From NCBI GenBank assembly GCA_002437905.1, contig DJRT01000004.1, positions 1 through 64,000 of the forward strand: a DNA stretch of 64,000 nucleotides, written 5' to 3'. The notes below the pieces were generated by a model. The model was not told the origin of the DNA and did no database searches. It was given only the letters and a program-made list of their open reading frames with translations. Below are positions 13,573 through 22,052 of the stretch, piece by piece. This stretch comes from Ruminococcaceae bacterium UBA6353. GTDB taxonomy: Bacteria > Bacillota > Clostridia > Oscillospirales > Acutalibacteraceae. The position numbers and the translations under genes were made by a program. Numbering within the stretch: position 1 is the stretch's first letter; every line of letters begins with the position of its first letter.

Positions 13573-15855
13573 TTACTCTTCGGCAGATTTCCGCGCCTTT
13601 GTCAGAAGCAGTATGGCCAGCCCGACGCCGCTGATGAACAGCAGCCCGAACCACATCGCCGCGCCGGTATCCGCGCCGGACAGCGGCGATTTTCCGGGCG
13701 TCGTGGTGCCGCTTCCGCCCTGTGCAGCCTTGATCTCAAATTCCGTACTGCACTCACCGTCGCCATAGACAACCGTCAAGGTGTGCTTACCGACCGAGAG
13801 TGTGTCAAGGTACTCCTTTTTCAGGGTGATCACCGTAGAGCCGGACACGGCGGTGTACTGATCCGCTGCAATGAGCGCACCATCCACCTTAACACCGGTA
13901 AATCCGGCAAAATCGCCGTTTGCACGGAAGGTCAGCGCACCGTCGGTGTTCTTCGTCCATGCTCCGTCGGCGCCCTCGATGATCTTATACTCCGGCGTTG
14001 CGCCGGCGGCCTGCGGCGTCATGGTAAGGTCGGTGATCACCCACATGGTGCCATCGGAGCCGTCGCTCGTATCGCCTTCATAGCGCTTATAATGCACAAA
14101 TTCGCCGTTGATCTTCAGCTTGGTGTCGGGTGTGAATATATAGCGGACATTTCCAACATCGCCATAAGTCGTCACATACACACCATAGTGATAGGTCTTT
14201 CCGGCTTCAAAAGCGGTGATTTTGTTTTCATAGAAATTCCCGAAGTCGGTAGACATCGCACCGGTCGTACTGTTCAACTCCCACCACGCAGCTCGGAGTA
14301 CATAGTTTACACCATCGGGTACATTGCCGGTGAATACGGGCTTATCGCCGTCCTTGAAGCTGACGGTGGCGCCGTTGATCTCCACCACATCAATAACGGA
14401 CACAGTACGAATCGTGATCGTTTTAATGGTGGGGATATACATAACACCGCCGATGAAGGGTGACGACACTTTATTCCCATTCACGGTAATGACGGTTTCG
14501 CTGCTGAATGAATATCCATCCTTCGGCTTCAGCATAAGGGAATACACATAGGTCTTGCCGCTTTCAAATGCCGTAATGGTCGGCAGAGAACCGTGCGAAC
14601 CGTTATCGGAATACCAGGCAGCAACAGGTTCGTCGTTTTCCATCTGCTGCCAGCATTCATAGGCGATCTCGTATTTGTCCATATCGTCAACGGCTACCCA
14701 CGCTATGGCCTGTGGTGCATCACCCGGCTGATAGTTGAATTTCGCATTCTCGATCGTTGCCGTGGTGATCGTGGTGGATGCAGATGCGGGTGTCCATTTT
14801 GCTTTCAGGGTAATATTCTCGGTGACATTGGTGTCGAAGGCATACTGCGTATCCCCCAAATACCAGCCGACAAAATCATAGCCGGACTTCTTCGGGTCAG
14901 CGGGCTTGACGGCCGGAGCATTCAACACCTTCTGCTCTGCCACAGCGCTGCCGCCGTCAGAGTCAAAGGTCACGGTGTACGCATCGAAATACCAAGGCTT
15001 TACACCACAATTTTCGATGGTGCCGCCGGAAATGGCCACGACGGCCTCGTCGTCATCGCCATACACAGCGATACCGTAGCCGCCCAGGTCCACCTTGCAA
15101 TCCTTAATAGTGCCGCCGGTCATGGTGAAGCGGCCGTCTTCGTATATATTCACCGCGCCGCCGTTATTGCCGGAAGAGCAATTCTCAATGACGCCGCCGT
15201 TCAGCTCAAAGGTGCCGCTCTGCTTGATAAACACAGCACCGCCGTCATCGTCGGCTCTGCAGCCGCTAATGGTGCCGCCGTTCATAATGAAGGTGCAGCC
15301 GCTGCCAATGTCCACCGCACCGCCGTCATCGTCGGCCTTGCAGTCCGCAATGGCACCGCCGTTCATGATGAACTTACCATACTTGACGGGCATTTCCGAG
15401 TCACCGCTGTTGAAAACATCCACAGCGCCGCCGTCACCGTCGTCGTCCGTGCAGTTCACAATGCTGCCGCTCTCCAGGGTCAGCGTGCCGCCCTTGACAT
15501 TAAATCCGCAGTTCTTGTTCTGCCCGTCGATCTTGCCGCCGGTGCCGCTGTCCTTCACGGTCAGGTTTCCATTGCTGCGCACCCGAAAGATATCCTCATC
15601 CGCCCCGCTGCAGCTCAGGGTATAGCCGTTCAGATCAAGGGTCACGGTGCGCTCCACATCCAGCTGCCAAGTGGTTTCAATGTTCCCGCCTAACTTGATC
15701 TCGGTGCAGTCCGCATTTTTAAGTGCCGCCTTCAGCTCCGCTTCATTGCTGACTGTTGAATCCGCCGCCAATACCGAAACCGGCACCAGCGAGAGCAGCA
15801 TGCACAAAGTGAGCAGGACTGTCAACAGCTTTGTCTTTGTAGAGGTGGTCTTCAT
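13573..15855 (-). CDS. Surface protein with beta-helix repeats and an InlB-type repeat
   Basis: A 760-residue exported protein (start ATG 15853-15855, AAGGAG site). A signal peptide ends near residue 30 (PVSVLA-ADS). Residues about 65-285 form a right-handed beta-helix with repeated turns such as MNGGTISGCRADDDGGAV; the DDDGGAV turns are acidic and may bind calcium. Residues about 293-355 are a List-Bact/InlB_B repeat (YTVTFDSDGG to LKAKW). The C-terminus has a membrane segment and basic tail after SGADTG, a non-canonical form of a sortase signal. It is probably displayed on the cell wall. It is the last gene of an operon with two lipoproteins and a zinc-ribbon protein. Ligand unknown. Confidence 0.85.
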   Translation of the reverse strand: MKTTSTKTKLLTVLLTLCMLLSLVPVSVLAADSTVSNEAELKAALKNADCTEIKLGGNIETTWQLDVERTVTLDLNGYTLSCSGADEDIFRVRSNGNLTVKDSGTGGKIDGQNKNCGFNVKGGTLTLESGSIVNCTDDDGDGGAVDVFNSGDSEMPVKYGKFIMNGGAIADCKADDDGGAVDIGSGCTFIMNGGTISGCRADDDGGAVFIKQSGTFELNGGVIENCSSGNNGGAVNIYEDGRFTMTGGTIKDCKVDLGGYGIAVYGDDDEAVVAISGGTIENCGVKPWYFDAYTVTFDSDGGSAVAEQKVLNAPAVKPADPKKSGYDFVGWYLGDTQYAFDTNVTENITLKAKWTPASASTTITTATIENAKFNYQPGDAPQAIAWVAVDDMDKYEIAYECWQQMENDEPVAAWYSDNGSHGSLPTITAFESGKTYVYSLMLKPKDGYSFSSETVITVNGNKVSSPFIGGVMYIPTIKTITIRTVSVIDVVEINGATVSFKDGDKPVFTGNVPDGVNYVLRAAWWELNSTTGAMSTDFGNFYENKITAFEAGKTYHYGVYVTTYGDVGNVRYIFTPDTKLKINGEFVHYKRYEGDTSDGSDGTMWVITDLTMTPQAAGATPEYKIIEGADGAWTKNTDGALTFRANGDFAGFTGVKVDGALIAADQYTAVSGSTVITLKKEYLDTLSVGKHTLTVVYGDGECSTEFEIKAAQGGSGTTTPGKSPLSGADTGAAMWFGLLFISGVGLAILLLTKARKSAEE

Positions 15856-15910
15856 CGTTTCGTTTGCTCCTTTCCGCAGCTTGCGCTGCAACAAAACGCC
15901 GTATCCCCGG

Positions 15911-16498
15911 TCACAGCTTCTGCCCGCATTCCGAACAAAATGCGCTGTCTGCGGCGATATCCGCGCCGCAATGCGGGCATTTGGTATTCAGCTTTGCTCC
16001 ACAGTGGCTGCAGAATTTCGCCCCAGCGGGAACCTGCCCCCGGCACTGCGGACACACCACCATGCCGCCGGCCACAGCAGCCCCGGCACCGTTCATCACG
16101 ATCGGCTGGCCGCCGGACATGATGCAGCTTTCGATCACCTGAAAGATCTCGGAGGGAAGCTTTTTCTGCTGGAAGGCCCCCATGCCGGCAGTAATGGCCA
16201 GCGGCCACGCCACAAACAAGCCGATAGCGCCGGCGCCGATCTTATCCGACCACTGTCCTTCACCCACCACAACGCTCAGCCGGTTTTCCATCACCGTCAT
16301 CTGGACGGTAACGGCCAGCCGCATACCGGTCAGGGTCTTCCAGCCGTCCTTGGGCTGGCTGGCCTGCAGGATATAGCCATCCGTGGCCTGTGTGCTCTGC
16401 ACCTCCATCCCCTTTTCCGCACGGAAAAAGCCCTCCAGGCGGGTAACCACCGTCTGCAGGTCGGTGCCATTGAGCATAAAAATTCTGGATTCTGCCAT
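15911..16498 (-). CDS. Double zinc-ribbon protein
   Basis: A 195-residue protein. Residues 1-95 form a mixed domain without recognised motifs, followed by a hydrophobic stretch (IGAGAIGLFVAWPLAITAGMGAF) that may be a membrane hairpin. The C-terminal 50 residues are two zinc ribbons: CPQCRGQVPAGAKFCSHCG and CPHCGADIAADSAFCSECG. Double zinc ribbons of this type mediate protein contacts. It lies between the lipoprotein genes and the surface-protein gene on the same strand, so it probably takes part in the same unrecognised process. The N-terminal domain has no assigned function. Confidence 0.75.
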   Translation of the reverse strand: MAESRIFMLNGTDLQTVVTRLEGFFRAEKGMEVQSTQATDGYILQASQPKDGWKTLTGMRLAVTVQMTVMENRLSVVVGEGQWSDKIGAGAIGLFVAWPLAITAGMGAFQQKKLPSEIFQVIESCIMSGGQPIVMNGAGAAVAGGMVVCPQCRGQVPAGAKFCSHCGAKLNTKCPHCGADIAADSAFCSECGQKL

Positions 16499-16523
16499 GA
16501 TCAGAAGACGCTCCTTTCGTTTT

Positions 16524-17654
16524 TTACTGCTTTTCGATATAGCCGCCGATGGGCTGCGTGTACATATTGTCGTCAGTTACCGGCTGGTAGCGTTTGCCGT
16601 CGTAGACATCCGTAAAGCCGTTGGTCGCGCGATAGACCTCGTTCGTTTCGGTATCGTACACCCGCTCGTAGCCGAGGGTTGCGTCGCTCTGCTTTTGGCT
16701 GATGATATCCTGGCTCTTATTGCGGCTTTCCCACGATGACATCATGCCATCCATGATCTGGTTGAAATTCTGGCTGATCTGCTGCGACTGTGCAACCTTC
16801 TCATTGCTTGCCTGGTTGGTGGCGCTGACGAAGCTGTCGGAATACTCCAGACTGCGCATACACTCCGTCAGCACGCTTTCCCACTCAATGAAGGTATCCT
16901 TCGCGGCGGTGATGGCCACCACATTGTACGCCATGTAGTACCCGCCATCCACCTGCCGCAGCTGGTACCCGACAAGAGTGCCATCGGATATGGGTGAGCT
17001 GCCGAAGTCCACCACGCTGGCGGAGAACAACCCCTCGCCCTCTTTTCCACCGCTGGTAAAGGTGGCCCGCAGAAGCTCATCGCCCAGCGCATAGGCCTTC
17101 AGCCCGCTGGTGGAGGCAAAGCGGTCGGTCACGGTAAAATTATCATAGCGCGGGAAGGTGTATCCGGCATAGGTCGTATCCATCCTGGAAGCAAAATCCC
17201 CGTACGCCGAAAAGATCTTGAAGAAATTCTCGGTACTGGGGTTTTCCAGCACCGGGGCGTTCGCAAACAGCGCCGCCTGTGTATTGCCCATATTGTATAG
17301 GCTCTGCCAGGCCGCCTTTCCCGCCTGCGAGTGCAGCAGGCATTCCGCCTTCAGCAGGATGAACATACCGTTAAGCGGCTCATTTGGATCGCTGACGCAT
17401 ATCGTATGATAGATATTGAGTCCGCCGGTGGTAACCTGCCAGCCCTTCGGGATGGTCACGCTGAAATCGGCTGTCTCATACTTTTCCAGCTGCACGGCCT
17501 TGGCCGCGGTTTCGGTCACCGTCACGCCGCGCTCGGTTTTGACGGTTTTTGTGCCGTCATCATTGACCACCGTTTTGCCGCCGCAGGCGGTAAGGGAAAA
17601 CGCCAGCACTGCCGCCAGCGCGGCGGAAAGGATCCGGTTTTTCTTTCTGTTCAT
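16524..17654 (-). CDS. Predicted lipoprotein, unknown function
   Basis: A 376-residue protein with a type II signal peptide; the lipobox is SLTACGG with Cys at residue 24. The mature part starts with a basic linker, then a folded domain containing SVTIPKGWQV, a motif common at the start of PsbP-like domains. Near the C-terminus is a Gln/Ser-rich segment (SQQISQNFNQ) and the phrase YERVYDTETNEVYRATNGF, which resembles repeats of extracellular proteins. The function is not known. It follows another lipoprotein gene by 12 bases and precedes the zinc-ribbon gene, indicating an envelope-related operon. Confidence 0.75.
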   Translation of the reverse strand: MNRKKNRILSAALAAVLAFSLTACGGKTVVNDDGTKTVKTERGVTVTETAAKAVQLEKYETADFSVTIPKGWQVTTGGLNIYHTICVSDPNEPLNGMFILLKAECLLHSQAGKAAWQSLYNMGNTQAALFANAPVLENPSTENFFKIFSAYGDFASRMDTTYAGYTFPRYDNFTVTDRFASTSGLKAYALGDELLRATFTSGGKEGEGLFSASVVDFGSSPISDGTLVGYQLRQVDGGYYMAYNVVAITAAKDTFIEWESVLTECMRSLEYSDSFVSATNQASNEKVAQSQQISQNFNQIMDGMMSSWESRNKSQDIISQKQSDATLGYERVYDTETNEVYRATNGFTDVYDGKRYQPVTDDNMYTQPIGGYIEKQ

Positions 17655-17666
17655 GTCTCTCGCTCC

Positions 17667-18803
17667 TTACTGATCTTGGTATGCGCTGTAATAGGTCAGG
17701 CAATCGTATTTGGAATACGGGCGATACCCCTCGGTCATGATCTCGGATAACGGCAGCAGCGTATAATTGGCGGTGATCACATGGCTGGTGCAGATATTGC
17801 GCACATCCGCGTAATAATTGCTGAGCAGCGTGATCTTTCGCAGGGTCAGGTTGCAATCCAGATGCTGCGCGGCCGGGAAATAGGGTGAAACGGAGCCGTC
17901 CGGAGCCAGCTGGGCAGCGGCATCCTTTTCGTCCATCCGCTCCGATGCATACACAATCTCGTAGAATGCACAATTCGTCATCAGGATATTGGTATTGAAA
18001 AGCCTTATCGGGGTCTCATTGCCGATCGCCGAAAGGTCAAGATCATAGGCGATGTACTCTCTCCAGCCCATATCCCTGTACCAGTTCCATTCGGTCGTAC
18101 CCTTGTCGAGATACTTTGCCGTATCAATCAGGCTGACCTTTCCCCCGACGAACGCCAGCATGGGGTGCGTGTGGCTATAAACCTTATCAGCCTGCAGAAA
18201 CTCCGCCGTGCAGTCCTCCAGCGTCTTGCCATCCGAAGAATAGCGGTAGACCTTTTTGAAAAGGGGGTACTTTCCGGTATCAAGGCTTTCGGCCGTGTAG
18301 GTCACAATCGGCGATTGACCGCTCAGCTTACAGGCTGAACCATCCTTGAAATAAAAATTGCACATCTCGCCGTCATAGGTTGTGTCCCAATACTGCACCT
18401 CGCTGCCGGAGGGCAGCGTGAAGGTCTCCAGAAGATGCTTGCCATTTGCGAGCGGCGAATTGAAATTGGCCCGGTACAGCTTCCCGCCGGAAAGCACCAC
18501 ACAGTCGATGGTCGTGCTGTACCCGTGGTCGATCCGGCAGTCAAACTCCGTAGTGGTGTCGATGATACCCTCCCCACCGATCACCTTCGGATAATCCGAC
18601 TGATCGAACGCTATGCCGCGGCGCTTTAGAAGCTCCTGCTCCAGCGTGACCGGCTCCGCCTCGGTTTTGGCATCCAGCGAGGCACCGCCGGTGCCTTTCG
18701 GCTCCGAGGACTCGCCGCCCCTGCCCGCGCAGCCGCCGAGCAGGGATAGCACCAGCAGGGCAGCCACAGCCGCCCGCAATTTTCCGTTCCCATTCTTTCT
18801 CAT
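17667..18803 (-). CDS. Predicted lipoprotein, unknown function
   Basis: A 378-residue protein with a type II signal peptide and lipobox LLGGCAG; a Gly/Ser-rich linker follows the cysteine. The remainder is a soluble extracytoplasmic domain rich in Tyr and Thr without motifs I can name. It is the first gene of the operon ending with the beta-helix surface protein at 13573. The 168-base region upstream is shared with the divergent regulator gene at 18972, so control by that HTH protein is possible but not shown. It differs from the second lipoprotein in sequence. Confidence 0.72.
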   Translation of the reverse strand: MRKNGNGKLRAAVAALLVLSLLGGCAGRGGESSEPKGTGGASLDAKTEAEPVTLEQELLKRRGIAFDQSDYPKVIGGEGIIDTTTEFDCRIDHGYSTTIDCVVLSGGKLYRANFNSPLANGKHLLETFTLPSGSEVQYWDTTYDGEMCNFYFKDGSACKLSGQSPIVTYTAESLDTGKYPLFKKVYRYSSDGKTLEDCTAEFLQADKVYSHTHPMLAFVGGKVSLIDTAKYLDKGTTEWNWYRDMGWREYIAYDLDLSAIGNETPIRLFNTNILMTNCAFYEIVYASERMDEKDAAAQLAPDGSVSPYFPAAQHLDCNLTLRKITLLSNYYADVRNICTSHVITANYTLLPLSEIMTEGYRPYSKYDCLTYYSAYQDQ

Positions 18804-18954
18804 CGCGTTCTCCCCATTAAAGACAAACTAAAATATGGATTATCCAAAGACATAATCATTTTAGCACACAGACAATCCCCGCTAAAATACGATTTCCGAT
18901 TTGTCAACTGCCACATTGGAAATATTGGCTCTTTATTTTTGGGCCGCGGTAGTG

Positions 18955-18960
18955 TATAAT
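18955..18960 (+). promoter_or_regulatory. Candidate -10 box of the double-HTH gene
   Basis: TATAAT with no convincing -35 box. If used, transcription starts near 18967, which favours the ATG at 18993 as the start codon of the gene. Confidence 0.35.
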
Positions 18961-18971
18961 GAGGAAAAATT

Positions 18972-20732
18972 GTGTCGTGGATGTGTGGGAAGATGAAATT
19001 TTGCGATAAGCTGAACGAATATATCGGGGCGCTGGCCTGCACCGCCAAGGAGCTCAGTGAGCAATCGGGCATCTCGGCGGCGACCATCAGCCGTTACCGT
19101 TCGGGAGAACGGGTGCCGGAAACGGAAAGCGAAGCCTTTTCGCTTTTGGTCAGGGCACTTCTCCGCATCGCTGCGGCCAAAGGCACCCCGCTTGATGAGG
19201 ACGAGGTGCGCACCGCCTTTTCCGGGTGCGAGGATCTGGTTTCCGCCGATAAAGAGCAGCTGCGGCTGAATTTCAACACACTGATCTCGGTGCTGGATAT
19301 CAACATTGCCCGGCTCTGCCGCAGCACGAATTACGACAGCTCCACCATATTCCGGTTCCGGAACGGCTCCCGCCGACCCGCCGACCCCGTGCAGTTTGCC
19401 GAGGCCATTGCCGCCTTTGTGGCCGGGGAGCCAAAGGAGGCACCGGAGCTTAGTGCCCTGGCCGAGCTGATCGGATGCACCACAGAGGACATTGCCGACC
19501 CATCGGCGCGGTATACCGCGCTGCGCAGCTGGCTGCTGGAGGAGCGGGAGCCACAGGCAGCCACCAGCAGTGTGGCCGATTTTCTGAACAAGCTGGACAG
19601 CTTCGACCTCAATGAATACATCAAGACCATCCATTTTGACGAGCTGAAGGTCCCGACGATGCCCTTCCAGCTGCCCACCACCAAGGCCTACTTCGGGCTG
19701 AAGGAAATGATGGAGAGTGAGCTGGATTTTCTCAAGGCAACCGTGCTGTCCAAATCCATGCAGCCGGTCACGATGTACAGCGATATGCCGATGACGGAAA
19801 TGGCGAAGGACCCCGAATTTCCGAAAAAGTGGATGTTCGGTATGGCCATGATGCTGAAAAAAGGGCTGCACCTGAACCAGATCCATAATCTGGATCGCTC
19901 CTTTGAGGACATGATGCTGGGGCTGGAAAGCTGGATACCGCTGTACATGACCGGGCAGATCTCCCCGTACTATTTCAAAAGCGTCCAGAATACAGTCTTC
20001 CTTCATTTTCTGAAGGTCTCCGGCGCCGCCGCCCTTTCGGGCGAGGCGATCTCCGGGTATCACGCCGACGGAAAATACTACCTGACCAAATCCAGGCGTG
20101 AGATGGAGTATTACCAGAAACGCGCGGATGAAATGCTGGAAAACGCCAACCCGCTGATGGACATTTACCGCAGCGAACGGGAAAATGCGCTGAACGCCTT
20201 TCTGCTGGCCGATGCCCACAGACCGGGCGGCCGCCGCAGTATTCTCTCGGCACCGCCCCTGTACACCGCCAACGAGGCTCTGCTGACCGGGATTCTCCGG
20301 CGCAATGGCATTGCCGAGGAGGAGCAGCAGCGCATCCTGAAGCATGCTGCGGCGCAGCGGCAGCGTGTGCTGCACATACTGGAGACCGAGAGCATAGAGG
20401 AGGAGATTGCGGGCATCACGGCGGAGGAATTCGCGGCTGCCCCACTGACACTGGAGCTTTCCGGCGTATTCTGTGAAAAGGATGTTGCCTATACCTACGA
20501 GGAATACCGGACCCACCTGGAGGAAACCGCCGCATTTGCCGCCGCACAGCCCCACTACACACTGAAAAAGACGGCGGCCCCCACCTTCCGCAATCTGCAG
20601 ATACGGATCCATGAAGGGCAATGGGTGACGGTCTCCAAGGGCAAGGCGCCGGCCATCCACTTTGTCATCCGCCACCCAAAGCTGCGCGCAGCGATCGAGA
20701 ATTTCATCCCGCCCGTTGTGGAGCAGGATTGA
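18972..20732 (+). CDS. Large regulator with two XRE-type HTH domains
   Basis: A 586-residue protein. The first HTH is at about residues 10-50 (TAKELSEQSGISAATISRYRSG) and a second, shorter one at about 95-140 (ISVLDINIARLCRSTNYDSST, then IFRFRNGSR). The remaining 440 residues are helical with no recognised domain and may form a ligand-binding or repeat scaffold. The start is GTG 18972 with a GAGGA site; because a TATAAT lies only 12 bases before it, the ATG at 18993 is an equally good choice. A diguanylate cyclase gene follows at 37 bases. The function is unknown; DNA binding is likely. Confidence 0.72.
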   Translation: MSWMCGKMKFCDKLNEYIGALACTAKELSEQSGISAATISRYRSGERVPETESEAFSLLVRALLRIAAAKGTPLDEDEVRTAFSGCEDLVSADKEQLRLNFNTLISVLDINIARLCRSTNYDSSTIFRFRNGSRRPADPVQFAEAIAAFVAGEPKEAPELSALAELIGCTTEDIADPSARYTALRSWLLEEREPQAATSSVADFLNKLDSFDLNEYIKTIHFDELKVPTMPFQLPTTKAYFGLKEMMESELDFLKATVLSKSMQPVTMYSDMPMTEMAKDPEFPKKWMFGMAMMLKKGLHLNQIHNLDRSFEDMMLGLESWIPLYMTGQISPYYFKSVQNTVFLHFLKVSGAAALSGEAISGYHADGKYYLTKSRREMEYYQKRADEMLENANPLMDIYRSERENALNAFLLADAHRPGGRRSILSAPPLYTANEALLTGILRRNGIAEEEQQRILKHAAAQRQRVLHILETESIEEEIAGITAEEFAAAPLTLELSGVFCEKDVAYTYEEYRTHLEETAAFAAAQPHYTLKKTAAPTFRNLQIRIHEGQWVTVSKGKAPAIHFVIRHPKLRAAIENFIPPVVEQD

Positions 20733-20769
20733 GCCGTAAATGTGATAGGGTGCCAACCGAGGTGTAACT

Positions 20770-21927
20770 ATGCGTATCTTGTACTATTGTGAAGTCAATG
20801 CCATATGCGTCGTTATCCTGCTTTTGTTTGCTGATCAAATGCGCTATAAAAGTGACCGACGCTCATCCGCCAATCGGCTGTTCAGCCTGCTGCTGTGGAC
20901 CACGGTCATTCTGTGCCTATCGGATATGGTGGCCGGCATCTGTCGCGGGCAGTCCTTCCGCGGCGCACACCTCCTGACCGAATTGAGCAATATGCTCTTC
21001 TTTGAAGCTATATCCGCCAGCAGCTTTCTGTGGATGCTATATGTGTTTGCACGGCTGCATCTGCTGGAAAAATCCCGCAGAGGCTTTTTCTGGTGGAGTC
21101 TCCCCTTCGTTCTCATTACGGCTGTTATACTGACCAATCCGCTCACGCACTTTGTATTCACCATAGATGCAGATAACCTGTACACCCGCAGCACCGGCAT
21201 ATACATCCATTGGGCGGTTTCCTGGTTCTATCTGCTGTGTCCCACCCTCCTCACCATACAGCGGATGCTCCGGGAGCCGAACAAGAACAAACGCCGGCAA
21301 TTCCGTCCGTTTCTCTACTATATCGTTGCACCGGCGATTGCTGCCGTTGTTCAGATGGTGTTCTACGGCGTTACCATTTCTCAGGTCGGCATCACCGTTT
21401 CGCTTGTTGCACATTCTCTTGCCGAGCAAAACAATCAAATGCTTATAGACGCTCTGACCGGCCTGAACAACCGCTTTGGCTTCCAGAAATACTGTGATGA
21501 GCACACCCAGCGGCGCACAGAATTACCACTGTTTATCCTGCTTCTGGACATTAACCGTTTCAAACTGGTAAATGACCGCTTCGGTCATCCGGAGGGAGAT
21601 CGTGCGCTGATCAATGTGGCTGCCGTCATCAAGGAAAGCTGCGAAAACGCCAGAGCCAAACTGTTCTCCTGCCGATACGGCGGGGATGAATTTCTGATTG
21701 CCGGATACAATTGTTCAGCGCAGGATATTGCCGATCTCAAGGCCCATATCCAGCAAAAGCTGCGGAACAAAAACGAAACCGAAAAATATCCCTATGTGCT
21801 TTCTGTCAGCATCGGCGCCGCCAGCGGCACCTGCCTGAACCCCGATGACATCGACCGTTTGGTGTTTTCAGCCGACGAGGAGATGTACCGCGAAAAAGAA
21901 AACGCCCATTCCGGGAACGCAGAATAA
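20770..21927 (+). CDS. Membrane-bound diguanylate cyclase (GGDEF)
   Basis: A 385-residue protein with about seven N-terminal transmembrane helices (residues 5-215) and a C-terminal GGDEF domain (about 220-378). The active-site motif RYGGDEF is intact, as are the upstream DALTGLNNR and DINRFKLVNDRFGH motifs, so synthesis of c-di-GMP from two GTP is likely. The residues preceding the active site (RAKLFSC) do not form an RxxD inhibitory site, which suggests no product feedback. The gene follows the double-HTH gene closely and ends in a strong terminator. The signal sensed by the membrane part is unknown. Confidence 0.88.
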   Translation: MRILYYCEVNAICVVILLLFADQMRYKSDRRSSANRLFSLLLWTTVILCLSDMVAGICRGQSFRGAHLLTELSNMLFFEAISASSFLWMLYVFARLHLLEKSRRGFFWWSLPFVLITAVILTNPLTHFVFTIDADNLYTRSTGIYIHWAVSWFYLLCPTLLTIQRMLREPNKNKRRQFRPFLYYIVAPAIAAVVQMVFYGVTISQVGITVSLVAHSLAEQNNQMLIDALTGLNNRFGFQKYCDEHTQRRTELPLFILLLDINRFKLVNDRFGHPEGDRALINVAAVIKESCENARAKLFSCRYGGDEFLIAGYNCSAQDIADLKAHIQQKLRNKNETEKYPYVLSVSIGAASGTCLNPDDIDRLVFSADEEMYREKENAHSGNAE

Positions 21928-21931
21928 GCCG

Positions 21932-21972
21932 GCGGCCCTTTTCGATGCGATCGAAAAGGGCCGCTTCTTTTT
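21932..21972 (+). terminator. Intrinsic terminator after the diguanylate cyclase gene
   Basis: GCGGCCCTTTTCGA (21932-21945) pairs with TCGAAAAGGGCCGC (21951-21964), followed by TTCTTTTT. Confidence 0.88.
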
Positions 21973-21985
21973 GTCTGAAACTGTG

Positions 21986-22014
21986 TTGAATTGTTCATAA
22001 TTGCACCGTATAAT
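21986..22014 (+). promoter_or_regulatory. Promoter of ftsH
   Basis: TTGAAT (21986-21991) and TATAAT (22009-22014) with a 17-base spacer, 38 bases before the ftsH start. Confidence 0.75.
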
Positions 22015-22052
22015 GAATATCAGTCGGGAAAAATCTGTAAGGAGCTGCTGCT

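Noticed and set aside
15030..15460. Repeated GCCGCCGTCATCGTC-like DNA, considered as a CRISPR or satellite
   Set aside because: The repeats are irregular and encode DDDGGAV turns of the beta-helix protein; no spacers are present.
18933..20756. 607-codon open frame antisense to the double-HTH gene
   Set aside because: It mirrors the real gene, has no motif, and arises because GC-rich codons leave few stops on the opposite strand.
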